From assembly GCF_904846185.1 (NCBI RefSeq), contig NZ_CAJGZQ010000015.1, forward strand, positions 30,384-94,383: a DNA stretch of 64,000 nucleotides, in the 5' to 3' direction. Origin of the DNA: Psychrobacter immobilis. Its GTDB lineage: Bacteria > Pseudomonadota > Gammaproteobacteria > Pseudomonadales > Moraxellaceae. Under the pieces are notes generated by a model that had not been told where the DNA came from, did not search any database, and saw nothing but the letters and a program-made list of their open reading frames with translations. A program made the translations under genes and the position numbers. Shown here piece after piece: positions 55,369-64,000 of the stretch (the first letter of the stretch is position 1; each line of letters opens with the position of its first letter).

Positions 55369-57036
55369 TTACGAGTTGTTACCACGGTTGCCGCCGTTTG
55401 GACGACCTTGACCACGGCTGTCAGAACGACCTGCTGGGCGACCTTGGCTGCCACTTGGACGACCACGACCTGTTGCAGCACGCTCACCACGTGGAACGCC
55501 AGTGCTATCGCCGCGGCTAGGAGCACCAGTGCGCTTGCCTTGATACGGCTTGCCACCTGAACGCTCATTTGGCTTGCCTGACGCGTCACGTGGCTTACCT
55601 TGATAACCGCTGTCATTGCTAGCGCGTTGACCAGTTGAGGCGCTATCGCTTGAACGACCGCGAGCATTAGCAGGATTACCTTGATAACCACCGCTCGAGC
55701 GACCACGGCCTTGACCATTACCACCGCCGCCGTTTGAACGACCACGACCACGGCCACGACCATTACCTTTATTTTCGCTAGGTACATAAGTCTTCTTAGG
55801 CTCCATGCCTTCGATGATACATACTTCCATTTTGCGATCTAAATAACGGTTGATAGCGTTTAGCTGTGGACGATCATCCATGCTACATAAGCTGATAGCG
55901 ATACCAGTACGACCAGCACGACCACAACGACCGATACGATGGACGTAATCTTCAGTCTGACGTGGAAGATCATAGTTAATAACGTGCGAGATAGCTGGAA
56001 TATCTAGACCACGAGCCGCAACGTCAGTCGCTACTAGGATTTTAACTTTACCATTACGCAAGTCTTGAACGATACGGTTACGCTTGCTTTGCGGCAAATC
56101 ACCATGTAGGAAGCTGGCTTTATGACCCGCTTCTTGTAGCTGTTTGGCCAGTTTTTCAGTGCTACGTTTGGTAGCAGCAAAGATAATGATCTGTTCCATA
56201 TCTTGCTGGCAAACGATTTTGTCAAGTAAGCGGTTTTTGTGATCGAAATCATCACAGTAGTACACTTTTTCTTCGATGTGTGCAGATTCTACTTTGATTG
56301 ATACACGCTCAGGGTTCTTAGTGAAGCTGGCAGCGATTTTACCTACTGGGCCATCCCAAGTTGCAGAACACATAATCGTTTGACGATCAATTGGTGCAGC
56401 ACGAAGGATGTCACTGATATCATCAGCAAAACCCATGTCTAGCATACGGTCAGCTTCATCAAGTACCAAAATTTCTAAGCTTGATAAGTCAACACGACCA
56501 GCATTGATATGGTCAAGTAGACGACCTGGGGTGGCAACGATAACTTGAACGCCTTTTTTCAACGCAGTGATCTGACCATTGTATGGTGCGCCGCCCACTA
56601 AAGGTACGCAGAATAGACCACGCATGTCTTTAGAATAAGTACGTACGCTATCATGTACTTGCTGAGCAAGTTCACGCGTTGGCGTTAAGATAAGAGCTTT
56701 AGTTAATTTATCAAAGCTAGTGGCACGGCTTAAACGGTCAAGTACAGGGATAACGAATGCCGCCGTTTTACCACTACCGGTTTGCGCAGACAGTAATAAG
56801 TCGCGACCTGCTAGTGCAAAAGGAATGGCTTGTGCTTGAATAGGTGTTGGATTGGTATAACCACTGCGATCAAGCGCAGTCAAAATCGGCTTGGCAATGT
56901 CTAGTTCAGCAAAGGTAATTTGATCTTCATCAGTCGCGTCAGTAGTAGCCGCTTGATTATTAGTATCAGTATTTGGAGTGTCAGTGTTTTCGATGATGCC
57001 GTTTTCAGCGGCGATTGCAGATAAAATATCAGTCAT
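55369..57036 (-). CDS. DEAD-box ATP-dependent RNA helicase with Gly/Arg-rich tail (RhlE-like)
   Basis: The 555-residue protein unwinds RNA and is expected to help ribosome assembly or mRNA turnover at low temperature. The core motifs are in order: Q motif region (GYTNPTPIQAQAIP), Walker A AQTGSGKTAAF, PTRELAQQ, VLDEADRMLDMGF near residue 195, SAT and HRIGRCGRAGR. The last 140 residues are a low-complexity RGR/RSNGGGGNGQGRGR region that probably binds RNA. An acidic 40-residue extension precedes the core. A long, gene-free upstream region (57037-57619) fits a regulated leader as known for cold-shock helicase genes. The exact paralogue (RhlE, RhlB, DeaD) is not fixed by eye. Confidence 0.88.
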   Translation of the reverse strand: MTDILSAIAAENGIIENTDTPNTDTNNQAATTDATDEDQITFAELDIAKPILTALDRSGYTNPTPIQAQAIPFALAGRDLLLSAQTGSGKTAAFVIPVLDRLSRATSFDKLTKALILTPTRELAQQVHDSVRTYSKDMRGLFCVPLVGGAPYNGQITALKKGVQVIVATPGRLLDHINAGRVDLSSLEILVLDEADRMLDMGFADDISDILRAAPIDRQTIMCSATWDGPVGKIAASFTKNPERVSIKVESAHIEEKVYYCDDFDHKNRLLDKIVCQQDMEQIIIFAATKRSTEKLAKQLQEAGHKASFLHGDLPQSKRNRIVQDLRNGKVKILVATDVAARGLDIPAISHVINYDLPRQTEDYVHRIGRCGRAGRTGIAISLCSMDDRPQLNAINRYLDRKMEVCIIEGMEPKKTYVPSENKGNGRGRGRGRSNGGGGNGQGRGRSSGGYQGNPANARGRSSDSASTGQRASNDSGYQGKPRDASGKPNERSGGKPYQGKRTGAPSRGDSTGVPRGERAATGRGRPSGSQGRPAGRSDSRGQGRPNGGNRGNNS

Positions 57037-57619
57037 GAGAATCCTTGGTAAGTATAAGTTGCTGTAAATTCAGCAAGCTTGATGCATACCACTGATAACC
57101 GTTCACCACGCTGCCTTTATTAAAGAATTACCGGACCACATGTAAGTGTCGATAATCAGAAGCCAAGTCAATAAAGCTTAGAGCCTCTACAATAAATGCG
57201 TTCGTGCTGTCTGACGTATTTTGGTGGTAGTGCCGAGTGTCTCATCCTTGTTTGATATAAGCGTATTATTAATGCTTTGTCCAAAGCAAATAATCGCGAA
57301 TAACAACCAATTTAAACCATATTTATGGTTCGGTAGATAAGATATGAGTCAAAAATAACTGCTATTTTCATGACAGGTTATTCAAGTACACAAAATCATC
57401 GGCAACAATTACTTATGGTCATCCTAGACCCAAAATCGCAGGCGATGTTATCAATCTCATAATTCACGAAAGCCTAAGCTAACGTGGCGACGCAGTATAG
57501 CACAATAAAATATTATATGTAGCTATTTATTAAATTTCTCGGTAAATAAAGCAAATTTGCTTATAGAAGTACGCGTTCAATATGCTGAGTAATAAGACAA
57601 TCAGCAGTATTATTGGCGG
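57037..57619. other. Long leader/promoter region of the DEAD-box gene
   Basis: These 583 bp between the helicase start and the DUF1176 stop contain no supported gene. The stretch is long enough for a structured 5' untranslated region of several hundred bases, as known for cold-shock RNA helicase genes. I did not find a specific named element. Confidence 0.4.
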
Positions 57620-58702
57620 CTATCGCACCATTTTAACTTCGGTGACATACGTCGGCAATTGCCAAGCACCGCCCGCTTCAATCATACGGCAAAGCCCTGT
57701 GGTGCTTTCATGGCTTTTTTCAAATGCCTTGCCTGTCCATACCCAATCAGTCTTGGTTAAACAATCACCGATGCCGCGACCTTTTTGTACGGAAGTGATT
57801 TTACCCTTATCATAGCCAGTGGCGTTGGTGGTTACCAATGTTGGTTTATAAGGTTTACTGTCATTGATGACCCAGATGCCTGCACCAGTATTATAAGCAC
57901 CTGTCCAGCAGTCATGTTGTGCCAAGAGCTGTGAGCCATTCAGTCGGCTCACACGCCATGGTGATTTATCTGATAGATTGGGACAGTCACTATCCGCATC
58001 TTTCATCGTACTTTTCATCAGCGCCGCTAGCTGCGACGATTTCATCACAAACTTTCTATTGTCACTAGCGACGGCTTTCGGATTGGGCGCCACAAAGCGA
58101 AGTTTTGGTGCGGACTTGGGTGACAATACAGTGCTATTTGATTTGGCGGCACCATCAGTATTGATAAAGGCAGATGATGTCCCTACTCGACCTTGGGCTT
58201 CATCTGCTTTGAGCATGACGGCGCTAGCCCCTTTATCCGACAGTTGCCAGCGTGAGTTACGTAGCACTAGCTCAATTTTGCTTGACTTAGTCAGTGCCTC
58301 TAGTAGCGCTGTGACTTGTGTTGGGGTCAGATCAGCATTACCTGCTGCAGTTGAAAACGGCTTGGTTTCGCCATAGTCTCTACCATTGATGAACAATGAT
58401 ATACGATGACGATTGCCAAGTTGCATCAAGGCTTTAGATGAGCTTTCTTTAGCACCGCCCAGCTTTACCTTGCCATCCACACCAGCATTTGCGCCTGCAC
58501 GGCGTATGAGCAATATCGATATAGGAAATTCGCTATTGTTTTCTGCTTGATAGCCTGCCAGCCGGCACGTACGGGTATTGTCGCAGACTACCTGCCAGTC
58601 TTGATTGGTAAATTCAACGCCATTGCTGGCCATCGTCGCTGTACTAAATAAAGCTGCGCTGATAGCAGCAAACATAGGTAATCGTACTTTATTTTTTATC
58701 AT
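57620..58702 (-). CDS. DUF1176 domain exported protein
   Basis: From the ATG at 58702 the protein has 360 residues with a signal peptide (MIKNKVRLPMFAAISAALFSTATMA). The mature part begins NGVEFTNQDWQVVCDNTRTC, the DUF1176 start, and ends with CLTKTDWVWTGKAFEKSHES and GLCRMIEAGGAWQLPTYVTE. Eight or so Cys may pair in the periplasm. Function unknown. The longer frame from 58891 would put 63 residues before the signal and I reject it, although no strong ribosome-binding site supports the shorter start. Confidence 0.78.
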   Translation of the reverse strand: MIKNKVRLPMFAAISAALFSTATMASNGVEFTNQDWQVVCDNTRTCRLAGYQAENNSEFPISILLIRRAGANAGVDGKVKLGGAKESSSKALMQLGNRHRISLFINGRDYGETKPFSTAAGNADLTPTQVTALLEALTKSSKIELVLRNSRWQLSDKGASAVMLKADEAQGRVGTSSAFINTDGAAKSNSTVLSPKSAPKLRFVAPNPKAVASDNRKFVMKSSQLAALMKSTMKDADSDCPNLSDKSPWRVSRLNGSQLLAQHDCWTGAYNTGAGIWVINDSKPYKPTLVTTNATGYDKGKITSVQKGRGIGDCLTKTDWVWTGKAFEKSHESTTGLCRMIEAGGAWQLPTYVTEVKMVR

Positions 58703-59187
58703 CAATAAGAGTATCTTTTTTATTTTTTTAGGATGGGTGGTCAAGTTGGCTTTGTATTGCAATATTGAGTATCGATCAGCATCTATCTGTTGATCGTTAT
58801 AAATGGCGCTGAGTTTGGTATTGATAACTTTTAATTCGCTAGCCATCGCCTGTCGTGAGAAGTTGATCCGTTTACGGTTATCATCCTTCATAATCGTTAT
58901 CCATCAATATAGTCAATCTTATTTCAATCAGATATGTTGTCTGATTTACTCAGTCTATTATAAGTGGCTCTATTTGCCTTGCTGGTATCCCAATAATATT
59001 AAACCAATCAAAGAAGCAGTACAAATACCCGCTTATTAAGGTGTTATCTGCTTGAGGTACTCAAGCTATCTTAACGTACTAAGGTTTCTATCTGTTGTAC
59101 TAATGTATCATTGTGTAAACAGGTAAGTATATCTCTATTTTAATATAACCATATATGAATATAGAATAGCGAGATGTCGGATAAAAT
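58703..59187. other. Spacer upstream of the DUF1176 gene
   Basis: The first 190 bp extend the DUF1176 frame upstream without stop codons but look like leader rather than protein. The rest is AT-rich and carries no supported gene. Confidence 0.35.
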
Positions 59188-59220
59188 CAAGGCTGATAAG
59201 CAAATAGCCTATCAGCCTTG
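59188..59220. terminator. Terminator after yghU
   Basis: CAAGGCTGATA (59188-59198) and TATCAGCCTTG (59210-59220) form an 11-bp perfect stem about 34 bp past the yghU stop. The better T-run is on the plus strand; the minus strand has a short AT-rich tail. Confidence 0.65.
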
Positions 59221-59253
59221 TTGTTTTTATTAATGCGTCTGTTATCGATAGGT

Positions 59254-60108
59254 TTAGTCAATAGGCGTTAATGACAGGTCTACGGCACGCTTAACGGCTG
59301 GACGTTCAGCAATTGCCTGTGCCCAGCGCTTCACATGCTTGTAGTCATTAACTTGCAGGAACTCGGCGGCATCATAGAGCTTTCCAAGCACCAATTGTCC
59401 ATACCATGCCCAAATAATCATATCCGCAATATTATAATCGGCTTCGTTGTTGCCACACATATAAGTGCTGTCTTTTAGATGGGTATCCAACACACCGAGC
59501 TGGCGTTTGGTTTCCATGGTATAGCGATTTATCGGGTACTCTAGCGGTTCAGGCGCATAAGCATAAAAATGTCCGAAGCCGCCACCTAAGAAAGGCGCAC
59601 TGCCCATCTGCCACATGACCCAAGACAAACAATCTGCCCGTGCTTTGCCAAGTGATAAAGGCATAAATTGGTCAAATTTTTCTGCCAGATACATCAAGAT
59701 AGCACCAGACTCGAAGAGCGCTATCGGCTCGCCAGCTATATCGGAAGAATGATCAACCAAGGCTGGAATTTTTGAGTTAGGGTTTATGGCTACAAAGCCA
59801 GAACCAAACTGCTCTCCTTGAGAGATATCAATTTTATAGGCATCATATTCAGCACCTTTAACACCAATCTCGGCAAGCTCTTCTAACAGGATATTAACCT
59901 TGACGCCATTTGGCGTATTCAACGAGTACAGCTGTAATGGCGCAGCGCCTACTGGCAGCGCTTTCTCATAGCGCGCACCCGCTGTTGGGCGATTGATACT
60001 GGCAAACTTACCACCGTTTTCTTTGTCCTGCGTCCAAACCTTTGGTGGTACATATTTATCGTTTTGCCCATCGGTATGATTGCAAGCTTTGTTCTTTTCC
60101 TGACTCAT
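59254..60108 (-). CDS. yghU: Glutathione-dependent disulfide-bond oxidoreductase YghU
   Basis: The 284-residue glutathione transferase-like protein matches the Nu-class YghU/YfcG group: YVPPKVWTQDKENGGKFASI at the N-terminus, then LYSLNTPNGVKVNILLEEL opening the thioredoxin fold and NPNSKIPALVDH with the cis-Pro. Such enzymes bind two glutathione molecules and reduce disulfides. GAGGAT lies before the ATG. It is divergent from the exporter gene; the substrate here is unknown. Confidence 0.93.
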   Translation of the reverse strand: MSQEKNKACNHTDGQNDKYVPPKVWTQDKENGGKFASINRPTAGARYEKALPVGAAPLQLYSLNTPNGVKVNILLEELAEIGVKGAEYDAYKIDISQGEQFGSGFVAINPNSKIPALVDHSSDIAGEPIALFESGAILMYLAEKFDQFMPLSLGKARADCLSWVMWQMGSAPFLGGGFGHFYAYAPEPLEYPINRYTMETKRQLGVLDTHLKDSTYMCGNNEADYNIADMIIWAWYGQLVLGKLYDAAEFLQVNDYKHVKRWAQAIAERPAVKRAVDLSLTPID

Positions 60109-60463
60109 AATATATCCTCAGTTTATCTTTATCGTATTGTTGATGCTTCTACTTATATCGTCGTTAGTCAATTCAATCTCATATGATTGAGATGAGATTG
60201 GCTGTATTGCTTATCTATTGGCTTAAGTCGTTAGCGAGGGTTTACTATAACGATAACCAACCCTGATATTAAAGTCCTCTCTTGTAAGCAGTGTTAATAT
60301 TATTATCTCTAAACACAGAATTCTATAACCTCAACCGCCAGCCGTTACTTTGATTCCCTTTTATTATGATTGAGTCTTTCTTATACTACTCGGTTGGTAT
60401 AGCGAATTAGTCATCAATAGACTATTTTGTTCATTTTATGATGGGATATCTAATGAGATTTAC
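60109..60463. other. Divergent promoter region of yghU and the exporter gene
   Basis: These 355 bp separate two divergent genes and should contain both promoters. No gene and no clear operator palindrome are visible. Confidence 0.4.
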
Positions 60464-61840
60464 ATGGTAACGCTAACCCCGACACAAGATAAATACTTGC
60501 CCTATGTGCTAGCGGTGGCGCTATTCATGCAAATTTTGGATGCCACTATTTTGAACACCTCATTGCCACAAATGGCGCAAGCACTGGGTGAGTCTCCATT
60601 AAAAATGCAGTGGGCGGTGATCAGTTATGCGCTAACTTTGGCCATATTTATTCCCATCAGTGGTTTTTTGGCGGATAAATACGGCACGCGCCGAGTATTT
60701 TTGGCAGCGATTATTATCTTTTGTATTGGCTCACTGCTATGTGCTGCGTCACCAACGTTGGATTTTTTGATTGGTTCACGGGTTATACAAGGTATTGGCG
60801 GGGCGATGATGACGCCTGTGGCTCGCTTAATTTTGGTCAAATCCTACCCACGCAATAAGCTGCTGACCGTCATGAACTTTGCGGTAATTCCTGCTTTGGT
60901 AGCACCACTAGTAGGGCCTGTCTTAGGTGGCTATATCGTACAATATACCAGTTGGCATTGGATATTTTTGATCAATATACCGATGGGTATTTTTGGCTTT
61001 ATCATGGGCAAAAAACTGGTTCCCGCACTATTTGAGGATACCAAGCGGCTTGATTGGACAGGATTTTTATTGTTTGCGGCAGCGGCTTGTGGGTTTACGC
61101 TTGCTGTAGAATTCGGCTCACAGACTGGTCGAGGGTTTTATGGGTTGTTGCTTAGTTTGGTGGCCAGTTTATTGATAGGCGCTTATATCTGGCACGCCAA
61201 GCGTCGTCAAGCACCGTTGTTCCCCTTGAGTTTGTTTGACATTCGCACCTTTCGTATTGGCATCACTGGTAACCTATTCACGCGCTTAGGTATTAGCGCT
61301 GTACCGTTTTTGCTGCCGCTGTTGCTGCAAGTGGTGTTTGAATACTCACCGTCGCAGGCAGGTTGGCTACTTGCGCCCATCGCAGTCGGTGCTATCGGGA
61401 TTAAACCATGGGTCAGTAAAATTATTCAGCGTTATACTTATCGCAAAGTACTGGTCTTCAACACGTTTTTGATGGGCACGCTCATCATTGTGTTGGCACA
61501 GTTTACCGATGCCTCACAGTGGCTGTGGTTTATCCCTATTTTGACCATAATGGGCGCTTGTAATTCTATGCAATTCAGCGCGATGAATACGATTACTATC
61601 GGTGATTTAGAAGGCGCTCAAACTAGTAGCGGCAATAGCTTGATGGCGGTCAATCAGCAGTTAGCGATTAGTTTCGGTATTGCTTTTGGAGCAGCGGTAC
61701 TGACGCTGTTACGTGAACGCCTACAAATGGATACGCTGACAGCGTTTCAAACCACCTATTGGATACTTGGGGTCTTGACCATTCTCTCGGGGCTGTACTT
61801 CTTACGACTTAAGCCTGAAGATGGGCGCGGCTTATACTGA
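60464..61840 (+). CDS. MFS exporter of the DHA2/MdtD type
   Basis: The 458-residue transporter has 12-14 membrane helices. Motif D1 is seen as LDATILNTSLPQMAQALG, motif A as GFLADKYGTRRVF and motif C-like GAMMTPVARLILVKSYPR, followed by LVGPVLGGYIVQYTSWHWIF. This pattern is typical of MdtD/EmrB-type proton-driven drug or metabolite exporters; E. coli MdtD has 471 residues. No membrane-fusion partner lies beside it. The substrate is unknown. Confidence 0.85.
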   Translation: MVTLTPTQDKYLPYVLAVALFMQILDATILNTSLPQMAQALGESPLKMQWAVISYALTLAIFIPISGFLADKYGTRRVFLAAIIIFCIGSLLCAASPTLDFLIGSRVIQGIGGAMMTPVARLILVKSYPRNKLLTVMNFAVIPALVAPLVGPVLGGYIVQYTSWHWIFLINIPMGIFGFIMGKKLVPALFEDTKRLDWTGFLLFAAAACGFTLAVEFGSQTGRGFYGLLLSLVASLLIGAYIWHAKRRQAPLFPLSLFDIRTFRIGITGNLFTRLGISAVPFLLPLLLQVVFEYSPSQAGWLLAPIAVGAIGIKPWVSKIIQRYTYRKVLVFNTFLMGTLIIVLAQFTDASQWLWFIPILTIMGACNSMQFSAMNTITIGDLEGAQTSSGNSLMAVNQQLAISFGIAFGAAVLTLLRERLQMDTLTAFQTTYWILGVLTILSGLYFLRLKPEDGRGLY

Positions 61841-61942
61841 GCCGCTGATATTTGGATTTTGAATAAAGAGTTTGAAAAAATATTGATTGAGCGTTGATTT
61901 TGTCAGCAGTGCAGATAGTACGCATTGTCAAATATGAGACAC

Positions 61943-61994
61943 AAAAATGCCAGCATGTGAGTGATTATAAACCACACGACACGCTGGCATTTTT
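61943..61994. terminator. Bidirectional terminator between the exporter and bacterioferritin genes
   Basis: AAAAATGCCAGC (61943-61954) and GCTGGCATTTTT (61983-61994) form a 12-bp perfect stem with T-runs on both strands and lie between two convergent transcription units. Confidence 0.85.
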
Positions 61995-62031
61995 AGAGCA
62001 TATTACGGTTCATTGCATCAACAATGAACTA

Positions 62032-62511
62032 TTAAGGCGCGTCATCATCCATTTGTGATTGGATATAGCGCTCAACCCCAATGCTTTCGATCAAGTCTTC
62101 TTGAGTCTCTAACCAGTCTTGATACTCTTCATTACCATCTTTTAGCGTCACCAATAGCTGGCGCGACACATAGTCAGACTTTGTTTCACATAAAGTAATG
62201 GCGTCGGTAATGATCTCGAATTTTTGTTTTTCTAGGCGCAAATTGCATTCGATAATCTCTGGCACATCTTCACCGATGAACATCTTGCCATAATCTTGCA
62301 AATTTGGTAAACCGCCTAGCAATAAAATTCGGGCAATCAGCTCATCAGACCATTTCATCTCAACGATAGACTGTTTATAAAAACTTTCATTGAGGGCTTC
62401 TAATCCCCAATGGCGCGCAATGCGCGCATGTAAAAAGTACTGGTTGATGGCAATCAATGACTGTCCGAGCACTTTATTTAAAGCGCGAATAACCTCTTTA
62501 TCCCCTTTCAT
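62032..62511 (-). CDS. bfr: Bacterioferritin subunit lacking ferroxidase ligands but keeping the haem Met
   Basis: The 159-residue subunit belongs to the iron-storage bacterioferritins. By position, Tyr25, Glu51 and Glu94 are conserved and Met52, the haem-binding residue, is present (IVEMKW). Four usual ferroxidase ligands are replaced: Glu18 to Ser, His54 to Trp, Glu127 to Asn and His130 to Tyr. It should therefore bind haem at the dimer interface without oxidising iron itself. It is encoded 67 bp after the other subunit. The ATG at 62511 has GGGAGAG upstream; six extra residues from 62529 are unlikely. Confidence 0.92.
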   Translation of the reverse strand: MKGDKEVIRALNKVLGQSLIAINQYFLHARIARHWGLEALNESFYKQSIVEMKWSDELIARILLLGGLPNLQDYGKMFIGEDVPEIIECNLRLEKQKFEIITDAITLCETKSDYVSRQLLVTLKDGNEEYQDWLETQEDLIESIGVERYIQSQMDDDAP

Positions 62512-62578
62512 TATCTCTCTCCCTTTCATGTCGTTATTTATGCTAAATACTATGGTTATTGTTCATATCTTCGTGACA

Positions 62579-63067
62579 TTAAACAAGATTGGGAGTGACT
62601 TCTGCCATTTGGCTTTGCAGATAATTAGGAAGACTTATCATGTCGATTAAGCGCAACTGTTGCTCAAGCCAATGCGCATGATCTTCTTCAGTGTCTTTTA
62701 GTTGTTCTACCAACATCTCACGCGTGACATAATCGCGCTCTGCTTCACAGAGAGCAATACCGTCTTTTAAGTGCTGTTGTACTTGATACTCTAGCTCAAG
62801 GTCAAGTTGCAGCATTTCAGGAACTGTCGCGCCGATATTGATGGCATTGACCGTCATTTTCGGCGTGCCGCTCAGCATTAGGATACGGCGAATAATAGCT
62901 TGGGCATGTAGCGTCTCATCTGCCATCTCATGATGGATACGGTCGTACAATTTGCCATAATGCCACTCAGCATACATTTCTGAGTGAATAAAGTACTGGT
63001 CACGGGCAGCAAGCTCACCGCCTAACAAAAAATTCAAATAATCAATGACTTTTGGGCTACCTATCAT
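62579..63067 (-). CDS. bfr: Bacterioferritin subunit with ferroxidase ligands but no haem Met
   Basis: The 162-residue subunit keeps the diiron ligands Glu18, Tyr25, Glu51, His54 (ADETLHAQ), Glu94 and the Glu/His pair near 128/131 (EEDHAHW), but residue 52 is Thr, so it cannot supply a haem Met. It complements the downstream subunit, which has the haem Met and lacks ferroxidase ligands. Mixed 24-mers as known in Neisseria would combine both functions. It is the first gene of the pair. Confidence 0.93.
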   Translation of the reverse strand: MIGSPKVIDYLNFLLGGELAARDQYFIHSEMYAEWHYGKLYDRIHHEMADETLHAQAIIRRILMLSGTPKMTVNAINIGATVPEMLQLDLELEYQVQQHLKDGIALCEAERDYVTREMLVEQLKDTEEDHAHWLEQQLRLIDMISLPNYLQSQMAEVTPNLV

Positions 63068-63503
63068 AACCTATACTCCCCTATTTATATTTTACAGATC
63101 ACCATACATTCATAATTATCCATATAAGAATAGTACTATTGGTAAACTGATCAGTAAAGATCAAAATCAACAAAACGTCTTACAACGTGAGACAGATATA
63201 GTAGCATATAGGCGCTATACAGCTTGTAATGTTATGAACTAAGAATAAGATGCTAATTGAGAATCATAATTAACTAGCTTTAGTAGTCACTGGTTTATCA
63301 CAATAATGGCTGCTAATGATGCTCAATATCATTGTAATAGGTGTATAGGTAAAGTTATATGGACGCTCGCAACTTACCCTTTATGTATAATGACCAAAGG
63401 ATAAGTGCGGAATATTGAATGTATGTGATATCGAGGCGTACTAGTGATATTGGTGTAATGAGGTGATGAACAGCTGGGTAGTAAATCTCTGGTTTGATAA
63501 CGT
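63068..63503. other. Region between bfd and the bacterioferritin pair
   Basis: These 436 bp upstream of the bacterioferritin genes contain no supported gene. The region should hold their promoter. I see no convincing Fur box; weak AT-rich palindromic words such as GAGAATCATAATTAA occur near 63259. Confidence 0.4.
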
Positions 63504-63695
63504 TTAAACAGCGTAAGCCAAGACATCGAGTCTCGCATGATACTCATCTAGGTAATCGTTAACCATCGGTTCGCAGCAGCCACAGCAAGTCGCAACATCG
63601 AGGGTATCTTTTAGACCGTCAAGGGTATCGATACCTGAAGCAATGGCTGCTTTGATTTGCTTTTCTTTTACGTCATTACAGATGCATACGTACAT
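63504..63695 (-). CDS. bfd: Bacterioferritin-associated ferredoxin
   Basis: The 63-residue [2Fe-2S] protein binds bacterioferritin at the haem site and delivers electrons that release stored iron. The cluster ligands are Cys4 and Cys6 (VCIC) and Cys38 and Cys41 (in ATCCGCCEP). GAGGAG lies eight bases before the ATG. A Fur box lies 137 bp upstream, in line with induction under iron starvation. The gene is 436 bp upstream of the bacterioferritin pair on the same strand. Confidence 0.96.
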   Translation of the reverse strand: MYVCICNDVKEKQIKAAIASGIDTLDGLKDTLDVATCCGCCEPMVNDYLDEYHARLDVLAYAV

Positions 63696-63831
63696 GGTCT
63701 GGCTCCTCTGAATACCGCTATTCGGTAACTGCTTTTATTGCTCATAAATTTAGTGCATTGATGATAAAAATGGTGAATAGAGTGTTTGTCTTGATATTCA
63801 CGGTCATTTTTATGGCTTGATATATAATAAC

Positions 63832-63850
63832 GATAACTATTATCATTTGC
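63832..63850. promoter_or_regulatory. Fur box upstream of bfd
   Basis: GATAACTATTATCATTTGC matches the 19-bp Fur consensus at 15 positions and lies 137 bp upstream of the bfd start codon, a plausible place for a promoter operator with a long leader. Confidence 0.7.
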
Positions 63851-64000
63851 AATAGCATTTGATATATTATTGGTCTCTGCACACGACAAAAAAATCATCC
63901 CCACCCGATTTTCATAGGTTTAGGGGTTAAAAAGCTAACTAACTGTCGAAATACAGTCTTATCATTGTTAAAGAACACCAAGTGAAGGCCCTCAATCAAC
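63851..64000. other. Window end
   Basis: The last 150 bp carry no gene or element that I can support. Confidence 0.35.

Noticed and set aside
55347..55787. Open frame rich in Val/Ala opposite or within the helicase 3' end
   Set aside because: It is the shifted reading of the Gly/Arg-rich tail of the DEAD-box gene; composition bias explains the long frame.
57978..58376. Plus-strand 132-codon frame inside the DUF1176 gene
   Set aside because: It is a shadow of the exported protein gene, without start signal or recognisable domain.
63668..63904. 78-codon minus-strand frame upstream of bfd
   Set aside because: It overlaps the bfd start in another frame and covers the Fur box; it has no family feature and is more likely leader DNA.
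1..64000. CRISPR array, tRNA or rRNA genes
   Set aside because: I looked for regularly spaced direct repeats and for tRNA/rRNA signatures and saw none; the only tandem arrays are the octamers at 4687 and the 39-bp pair at 11586.

Overview
The window looks like a chromosomal stretch of a cold-adapted Moraxellaceae bacterium, most likely Psychrobacter. The grounds are an AcnD-type 2-methylcitrate cluster, a PQQ/membrane glucose dehydrogenase block, a paired bacterioferritin locus, a glycine/arginine-rich DEAD-box helicase, moderate G+C and many small IS relics. This taxonomic call is inference from gene content and protein resemblance; no rRNA or tRNA gene was seen.

Layout. 1-9400 (mostly minus strand): the edge of a Sel1-like lipoprotein gene, the propionate cluster acnD-prpC-lipoprotein-prpB, an Nramp-fold transporter with a changed metal site, and a LysR regulator. 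9600-11900: two paralogous single-pass membrane proteins that end in a shared DFRxE..LYRE motif, then a relic of kdpB. 12000-24000: a Fur-box-preceded IutA-like siderophore receptor, a LysR gene divergent from a lactate operon (permease, D-lactate dehydrogenase, then L-lactate dehydrogenase) and PEP carboxylase. 23900-31200 (minus strand): PQQ-dependent membrane dehydrogenase, then pqqA-B-C-D-E and an M19 dipeptidase overlapping pqqE, so a quinoprotein and its cofactor pathway lie side by side.

31300-44100 is the accessory zone: a MITE-like element, a broken Sel1 gene, nested IS3/IS256 debris, a DoxX-YqjG-YgiD quinone-detoxification cassette with a divergent LysR, a complete IS630 copy, an LrgA/LrgB pair with its own LysR, a deleted IS3 element abutting a tyrosine integrase, and about 1.3 kb of decayed coding sequence related to debris 11 kb away. 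44100-64000 is quieter: two exported proteins of unknown function, mtfA, a frameshifted RhuM-Fic gene, an AraC regulator next to a hydantoinase/oxoprolinase pair, a redoxin, a DUF819 membrane protein, a DEAD-box helicase with a long leader, a DUF1176 protein, YghU, an MdtD-like exporter, and an iron-storage block of two complementary bacterioferritin subunits plus Bfd.

Metabolically the window serves organic-acid use: propionate through methylcitrate, lactate to pyruvate, anaplerosis by PEP carboxylase and periplasmic sugar oxidation with PQQ. Iron appears at both ends as Fur-box-controlled uptake and storage. The observations most worth a second look are the DFRxE/LYRE protein pair, the Nramp homologue with GGSH in place of DPGN, the split-function bacterioferritin pair and the shared decayed coding family.
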